10,126 nucleotides of DNA from Nitrosopumilaceae archaeon (lineage in GTDB: Archaea; Thermoproteota; Nitrososphaeria; Nitrososphaerales; Nitrosopumilaceae), in the NCBI GenBank assembly GCA_007571225.1, contig RKRU01000208.1:1-10126 (forward strand), read 5' to 3'. The number at the start of each line of letters is the position of its first letter. The stretch's first letter is position 1. The position numbers were made by a program, and so were the translations under genes. The notes beneath the pieces are model-generated. The model saw only the letters and a program-made list of their open reading frames with translations, did not search any database and had not been told where the DNA came from. Of this stretch, positions 6,260 through 10,126 are shown in pieces.

Positions 6260-6344
6260 TGCGGGAGGTGGGATTTGAACCCACGAACTCCTAAAAGATA
6301 GGGTCCTAAGCCCTACGCCGTTGACCAGGCTGGGCGACTCCCGC
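6260..6344 (-). tRNA. tRNA-Leu (anticodon UAG)
   Basis: On the minus strand the acceptor GCGGGAG (6344-6338) pairs with CTCCCGC (6267-6261). The D arm is GCCCAGCCTGGTCAACGGC. The anticodon stem TAGGG/CCCTA encloses loop CTTAGGA, giving anticodon UAG at 6308-6306. It has a long variable arm and the T arm GTGGG-TTCAAAT-CCCAC. The discriminator is A (position 6260). CCA is not encoded (TAC follows), unlike the CAG isoacceptor in this window. The first 31 nt are identical to that gene. It reads CUA codons and others by wobble. Confidence 0.96.
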
Positions 6345-6364
6345 ACCATATCTCCATTAGACAC

Positions 6365-6372
6365 AAATTTAT
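6365..6372. promoter_or_regulatory. Palindromic TATA-like box shared by divergent tRNA-Leu(UAG) and glmM
   Basis: AAATTTAT contains the symmetric core AAATTT. Its centre is about 24.5 nt from the tRNA 5' end on one side and about 24.5 nt from the mutase ATG on the other, the normal box A distance in both directions. It is the only clear TATA-like element in this 48-nt gap. Confidence 0.5.
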
Positions 6373-6392
6373 CTATTAGCCGTATAGTAGTG

Positions 6393-7766
6393 ATGGCCAA
6401 ATATTTTGGAACCAATGGAATCCGCGGTGTTCTAGGCGAGGGCTTTTTTACACTCGGTTTTATACACGACATGGCCGCTGCAATAGGCAGTCACATGGGT
6501 ACTTCAAGTCCAGTTCTTGTCGGGTATGACGGACGCAAGAACAGTTCGCTGATCTGCCATGTGGTGGTATCTGCCTTGAGTTATAACGGTTCGGACTGTA
6601 CTGTTGTCGGGTGTGTTCCCACCCCGTGTCTAGAGTATGAAGTTAAGAGGTCAGAATGTGCCGGGGGCATAATGATTACCGCATCCCACAACCCGCCTGC
6701 ATACAACGGCATCAAGGTCGTTGCACAGGATGGAGTGGAGATATCGCGCAGAGACGAACTGCAGATAGAGTCGGCCTATGAAAAGAGGATCACTACATCC
6801 GAATGGAGCCGGCCGGCCAGGTGGGGGATCATCAGGCAGCTTGAGGGGCAGCCGGGCTATCTCCATGGAATAATCTCCCAGATAGATTCTGACTCCATAG
6901 CGTCAAAAAGATTCAAGGTTGTCTTGGATCCTGGAAACGGCGTGCAAGGTCCTTTTTCGTCTGAGCTCTGTGCGGGCCTGAACTGTCAGACCATTGTCAT
7001 AAACGGCGAGGTTGATGGTGACTTTCCAGGGCGCGGGCCCGAACCTACACCGGAGAACCTCTCGGGACTCTCGCATGCGGTAGTTGAGAACGGTGCGGAT
7101 ATGGGCATCGCATTTGACGGTGACGGGGATCGAAGTATATTCTGTGATGAAACGGGTAGGATCATTACTGGTGACCGCTCCGCGCTGATTCTGATGCGGC
7201 ACATACTCAAATCCAACAGGGGGGCAACAGTCTCTACATCCCTCAATTCAAGTTCGGTCACCGAGGTGGTTGCAGGCGAGTTTGATTCTGAAGTGATCCG
7301 TACCCGCGTAGGCAGCGTGGATGTCTCCCAGAGCATGAAGGATGTCGGTTCAATTGTGGGTTTTGAAGAGAACGGCGGTTTTATGTATGGCAAGCACAAT
7401 CCTGTCCGGGACGGCTGCATGACGCTGGCACTCATGCTAGAGGCGCTGGCCGATTCGGATATGACCCTGTCCGAACATGCAGGGTCGCTCCCTCAGTCGT
7501 TTACCGTAAAGAGAAAGATCGGTTACACGCCTGATGCATCATCTGGGATCATACAGTACTTGGGCAGGGTCTTTCAGGTGAACGACGACAGGGACGGCCT
7601 CAAGATTCTATTGTCCGAGTCAGGCGATCGCTGGGTGCTGGTGCGCGCAAGTGGGACGGAGCCTATTCTTCGTGTTTATGCAGAGGCGCCTACATGTGAG
7701 CAAGCAGACGAGATAGCCGACATGTTCTGCAACATGCTTGATCTGGCAGGCAGGATCGTGTCTTAA
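6393..7766 (+). CDS. glmM: Phosphoglucosamine mutase / phosphomannomutase (alpha-D-phosphohexomutase family)
   Basis: A 457-residue enzyme that moves phosphate between C6 and C1 of glucosamine or mannose phosphate, feeding UDP-GlcNAc or GDP-mannose synthesis for glycoproteins. N-terminal FGTNGIRG is typical of the family. The phospho-acceptor loop is ITASHNPPAYNGIK (Ser98), the Mg2+ loop FDGDGDRS (Asp242, 244 and 246), the sugar-specificity loop GFEENGGF (ENGG 326-329) and the phosphate-binding loop RASGTEP (418-424), so all four active-site elements are intact. The frame is open to an ATG at 6321 that lies inside the divergent tRNA and is rejected; ATG 6393 begins directly at the conserved N-terminus. 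No Shine-Dalgarno is seen and the TATA box lies about 25 nt upstream, so the mRNA is probably leaderless. Glucosamine versus mannose specificity cannot be settled from sequence alone. Confidence 0.9.
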   Translation: MAKYFGTNGIRGVLGEGFFTLGFIHDMAAAIGSHMGTSSPVLVGYDGRKNSSLICHVVVSALSYNGSDCTVVGCVPTPCLEYEVKRSECAGGIMITASHNPPAYNGIKVVAQDGVEISRRDELQIESAYEKRITTSEWSRPARWGIIRQLEGQPGYLHGIISQIDSDSIASKRFKVVLDPGNGVQGPFSSELCAGLNCQTIVINGEVDGDFPGRGPEPTPENLSGLSHAVVENGADMGIAFDGDGDRSIFCDETGRIITGDRSALILMRHILKSNRGATVSTSLNSSSVTEVVAGEFDSEVIRTRVGSVDVSQSMKDVGSIVGFEENGGFMYGKHNPVRDGCMTLALMLEALADSDMTLSEHAGSLPQSFTVKRKIGYTPDASSGIIQYLGRVFQVNDDRDGLKILLSESGDRWVLVRASGTEPILRVYAEAPTCEQADEIADMFCNMLDLAGRIVS

Positions 7767-7867
7767 TGGTGCGGTTATAATGTTGCGAGTGTCATACTTG
7801 CGCTGCGGCAACCGTGTAGCCGGTTCCTTTAGACGTGTGTATATGAGCTGTATAGGTGTTGTCCGGC

Positions 7868-7873
7868 TTTTTT
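7868..7873 (+). terminator. Possible T-run terminator after glmM
   Basis: Six T residues follow GTCCGGC on the plus strand, about 100 nt past the glmM stop. Archaeal termination often needs only a T stretch; the run is short, so this is tentative. Confidence 0.25.
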
Positions 7874-7977
7874 GTCGACAAGGGAACAAAAGATTTGTTG
7901 ATTATGAGTTCTGGCAGGCGGCAAGTTGTTGATCAGATTGTTTAGATGCGTCAATGACAGGCAGTAGATTGGGTGCA

Positions 7978-8083
7978 GCGGCAACAAGGGGCAGAAAACA
8001 GAACCGTCCTCCAGCTGCGATCACACAATCAAACTAAAACCACAAGGGAGGCGGCAACAAGGGGCAGAAAACAGAACCGTCCT
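7978..8083. repeat. Perfect 33-nt direct repeat, two copies, 40-nt unique spacer
   Basis: Copies at 7978-8010 and 8051-8083 are identical (beginning GCGGCAACAAGGGGCAGAAA and ending AACAGAACCGTCCT), with a 73-nt period. The 40 nt between the copies do not match the sequence after the second copy. The repeat is purine-rich with no clear hairpin. It is unrelated in sequence to the 3708-3816 pair but has almost the same geometry. Confidence 0.9.
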
Positions 8084-8509
8084 ACAAATTACTCTTGTAT
8101 GTGGGGCGGGGCGCAGAATGGAGGGTGCGCGCGCAGCATTCGTCTGGGAAGATCCGGCGGCATGCCGGGAGAAAGCTCGAACCTTCCAGGCACGAGTACG
8201 TGGCAATCCACATTGACTGTTGTATGTTCTCCAGCCGTAATATGTCAAAAAACATACCAAAATCAACGATGAACACTATGTTCCATGAATTTTGTGCATA
8301 CTGGATACGGGACACTAGAAACCCTCCATGCAGATGCCTCCGTTTCCACAAAAGGGCATTTTGGAGTCTTGAACTCCTGCATGTAGCCGGCTGCTGTCTA
8401 GACTTTACTTGTACAGACGGCCGCCGGCGGGCCGGCTGTGCCGGATAATGCTATGTATGACCGGTTCTGATCGCGCGGGAGGCCCGCTGGTGCGAAGATC
8501 TAGGCTCGT

Positions 8510-8536
8510 CTCTGCCTCTGCCTCTGCCTCTGCCTC
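8510..8536. repeat. Hexamer microsatellite (CTCTGC), 4.5 copies
   Basis: Four perfect CTCTGC units (8510-8533) plus CTC. On the minus strand it translates as an Ala-Glu run in a short, otherwise unrecognisable open frame. Such tracts are prone to slippage; no gene or promoter is evident here. Confidence 0.85.
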
Positions 8537-8822
8537 CGTCGTAGTCCGGTGATGTGACTGCACGGCGTGGTTATCTACATCATCTGGCTCAGGTGGTGTG
8601 CAAGTCAAATACGGGCGATCCGCGCCGTCAACAAAATCAAAATACGGTAGAGTCTGCTACGGATCCGACTTGATTCCTCCCCCAAAAACCATTCCAATCG
8701 ATCAAGAGAATCTGGGAAGGGGAGGCCATCTGTGTGGCATCCCAAAAATGAAATTTTCGCTCTTATGTTGAATTTTGTGGGTGGCATTCTCTCTCCAAAT
8801 TGCATGCTCCGATGGGCCTAAG

Positions 8823-8933
8823 ATGACATTATCCTTGATGTGAGACTGCTGGATGTATCTGCGACAGGGTGACAAGCCTGTTCACAGTAGAGTCCAATGA
8901 CATTATCCTTGATGTGAGACTGTTGCGTGTATC
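8823..8933. repeat. 26-nt perfect (37-nt imperfect) direct repeat, two copies, 74-nt period
   Basis: Copies at 8823-8848 and 8897-8922 are identical (ATGACATTATCCTTGATGTG then AGACTG). Similarity continues to 8859 and 8933 with three mismatches, ending in TGTATC. The sequence between contains a small hairpin (ACAGG-GTGACAAG-CCTGT near 8864-8881). The pair lies just downstream of the transposase 3' end, so it could belong to the element's border. Confidence 0.85.
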
Positions 8934-9044
8934 CAGATTTGTAACAGAGGCAAAGTATGAGTGAAAAAGTTCAGTGTGTGACAGACTGTGTAGCGTTTAA
9001 GTTCAGCATAAACAGTTTGCTACTGAATTTGTGCTCTGAATCGA

Positions 9045-10121
9045 TTATTTGGACGCTTGGGCCTTACGCAGTAACGACAAAATGTGTGGTTCTTTCATGT
9101 CGGACTGCAATCCTTCATACTGGCCTAGGATGGCTGCCAACGTTATGATGTACCTTTCGCCCATGTCGTAGTGGCGGTGGTTGTGTATGAATTGAAACGT
9201 CTTGACGTACAGTTCAAAGTGCCACTTGCTGACCCCGCGGTGTTTCTTCAGCCAGAACTTTAGCAGGCCCACCCTGCACTCGGCATTGTTTGTGTGGATG
9301 CAGTTGCCCTCTCCATGTGCATAATCACCCTTGCTGTGGTTTACGGTGTGGTGGTCAAATCCTTTCTTTTCTAGCGGGGAGTATGCCCGAAATTCATCGG
9401 TGTAGACGGTGGATCCCTTTTCGATCTTTTCCTCCACACGGTCGGCAATTCTTTTATCATCACGTGGCACTTCAAACAGCGTCCGATCAGGCTTGCTTGC
9501 GTCCTTCCTTTCATGATATACCATGAACATCGGCGTATCATTTTCAAATTTGCCGCGGCCGGGCCCACGCTTCATCTTACGACGGCTTGCATAGGTGCGT
9601 TCTTCTTTGGTGGTCTCCAAAGGCACCCCTTTTGAGGCGGCCGGTACGTAACCTTCGTCCACTTCGGCGGTTCCAGACAGCATGCCTTCTGGAAGCTTGC
9701 ATATCTTTTCCATAATGGGACGTATTATCATGTATGTGTGCCTGTATGCGCATCCCAGCCATGATGAGATGGAATTGATTGAGATGCCGTTGGGTGACGC
9801 GCACGCGAGCGCCCAGACCCCCATCATCCAATTTCCAATCTTGATGTGCCTATAGTGTAGCAAAGTGCCAGTCTTGTCATTGAATGTACGCTTACAGTTC
9901 TTGCATTTGTAACGGTGCAGATACTCTCCATACGAGCCGTGTCCAATTACGTTTTTCTTTTTACAATGGGGACAATAGATGTCGTCATCGTCACCCCAGC
10001 GTACGGCTCTAAACAGTTCGGCGACAAGCTGCACATCAGCAAAGATGGCGGCCAGAATCAGTATTGGGGACAGTCCAGTCTTTCCATCTTGGCTTTTTCC
10101 AACTGCTGCGAGTTGCTCCAA
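9045..10121 (-). CDS. IS1595 (ISXO2-like) family transposase
   Basis: A 358-residue transposase with TTG 10121 taken as the start; the frame remains open to the window edge, so the true N-terminus may lie outside. A zinc ribbon (C50-x2-C53 ... C73-x2-C76, CPHC/CKNC) is followed by a helix-turn-helix-like stretch (about 112-135). The ISXO2-type catalytic domain has AEVDEGYV (Asp155), TVYTDEFRAY (Asp242) and IHTNNAECRVGLLKFWLKKHRG (Asn278 and Glu281), matching the DDN/E layout of this family, then the conserved C-terminal 'ELYVKTFQFIHNHR'. No frameshift or internal stop is seen, so the enzyme may be active. A lysine/arginine-rich insert (180-191) precedes the second Asp. Terminal inverted repeats could not be tested because the right end is outside the window. 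Confidence 0.9.
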   Translation of the reverse strand: MEQLAAVGKSQDGKTGLSPILILAAIFADVQLVAELFRAVRWGDDDDIYCPHCKKKNVIGHGSYGEYLHRYKCKNCKRTFNDKTGTLLHYRHIKIGNWMMGVWALACASPNGISINSISSWLGCAYRHTYMIIRPIMEKICKLPEGMLSGTAEVDEGYVPAASKGVPLETTKEERTYASRRKMKRGPGRGKFENDTPMFMVYHERKDASKPDRTLFEVPRDDKRIADRVEEKIEKGSTVYTDEFRAYSPLEKKGFDHHTVNHSKGDYAHGEGNCIHTNNAECRVGLLKFWLKKHRGVSKWHFELYVKTFQFIHNHRHYDMGERYIITLAAILGQYEGLQSDMKEPHILSLLRKAQASK

Positions 10122-10126
10122 TTTTT

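Larger units (their letters stand above)
7767..9044. other. 1.28-kb region without a convincing gene
   Basis: Short open frames on both strands (up to about 117 codons) show no recognisable domain, have biased low-complexity or repeat-derived translations, and overlap one another, so none is called. The region contains a T6 run at 7868-7873 about 100 nt after glmM, two direct-repeat pairs, a hexamer microsatellite, GC-rich palindromic stretches near 8155-8166 and 8416-8445, and the flank of the transposase. It looks like accessory or decayed DNA, or it hosts noncoding RNAs I cannot recognise. Confidence 0.6.

Noticed and set aside
6321..6392. Upstream ATG start for the phosphohexomutase at 6321
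   Set aside because: It lies inside the tRNA-Leu(UAG) gene on the other strand and upstream of the likely TATA box; the conserved N-terminus begins at 6393.
8095..8448. 117-codon plus-strand open frame
   Set aside because: Cys/Arg-rich translation with no domain, overlapped by other equally long frames on the opposite strand, and no promoter or ribosome site.
8605..8805. 66-codon minus-strand open frame
   Set aside because: No recognisable motif or start signal; length is within chance expectation for this region.
8940..9044. Terminal inverted repeat of the IS1595-like element
   Set aside because: Short dyads are present (TTCAG/CTGAA near 9002-9026) but the opposite element end lies outside the window, so no terminal match can be shown.

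Overview
The window reads as chromosomal DNA of an ammonia-oxidising-type archaeon (Nitrososphaeria/Thaumarchaeota), possibly a sponge-associated Cenarchaeum-like lineage. The class-level call rests on archaeal TATA boxes about 25 nt upstream of starts, an apparently leaderless phosphohexomutase gene, GGTGA-type ribosome sites, type II tRNA-Leu genes, frequent ATA and AGG codons, and the protein families present. The genus-level guess is weak because no rRNA or other marker is here.

Layout: (1) 2-3683 (+): the 3' end of a branched-chain amino acid ABC transporter operon in the order livK (partial), livG, livF, livH, livM. Neighbouring genes overlap by 4-11 nt or are 6 nt apart. (2) 3684-4013: a noncoding gap with a perfect 37-nt direct repeat (two copies, 72-nt period), then a tRNA promoter and tRNA-Leu(CAG). 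(3) 4269-6030 (-): purU followed by a creatininase-family amidohydrolase, separated by 28 nt of GAT/GGT microsatellite; the second gene is a candidate archaeal formamide hydrolase (ArfB-like). (4) tRNA-Leu(UAG) on the minus strand and a phosphoglucosamine/phosphomannomutase gene on the plus strand, diverging from one palindromic TATA-like box. (5) 7767-9044: about 1.3 kb with no convincing gene but with two more direct-repeat pairs (73- and 74-nt periods) and a hexamer microsatellite. (6) 9045 to the window end (-): an apparently intact IS1595/ISXO2-type transposase.

The liv genes form a solute uptake system: the binding protein captures branched-chain amino acids or related amides, LivHM form the membrane channel and LivGF hydrolyse ATP. 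purU and its neighbour could both release formate from formylated substrates. The mutase feeds amino-sugar or mannose nucleotide synthesis for surface glycans.

The most unusual signal is three unrelated two-copy direct repeats (33-37 nt) in separate intergenic gaps, all with nearly the same period (72, 73 and 74 nt) and unrelated sequence between the copies. I found no known system that explains them.
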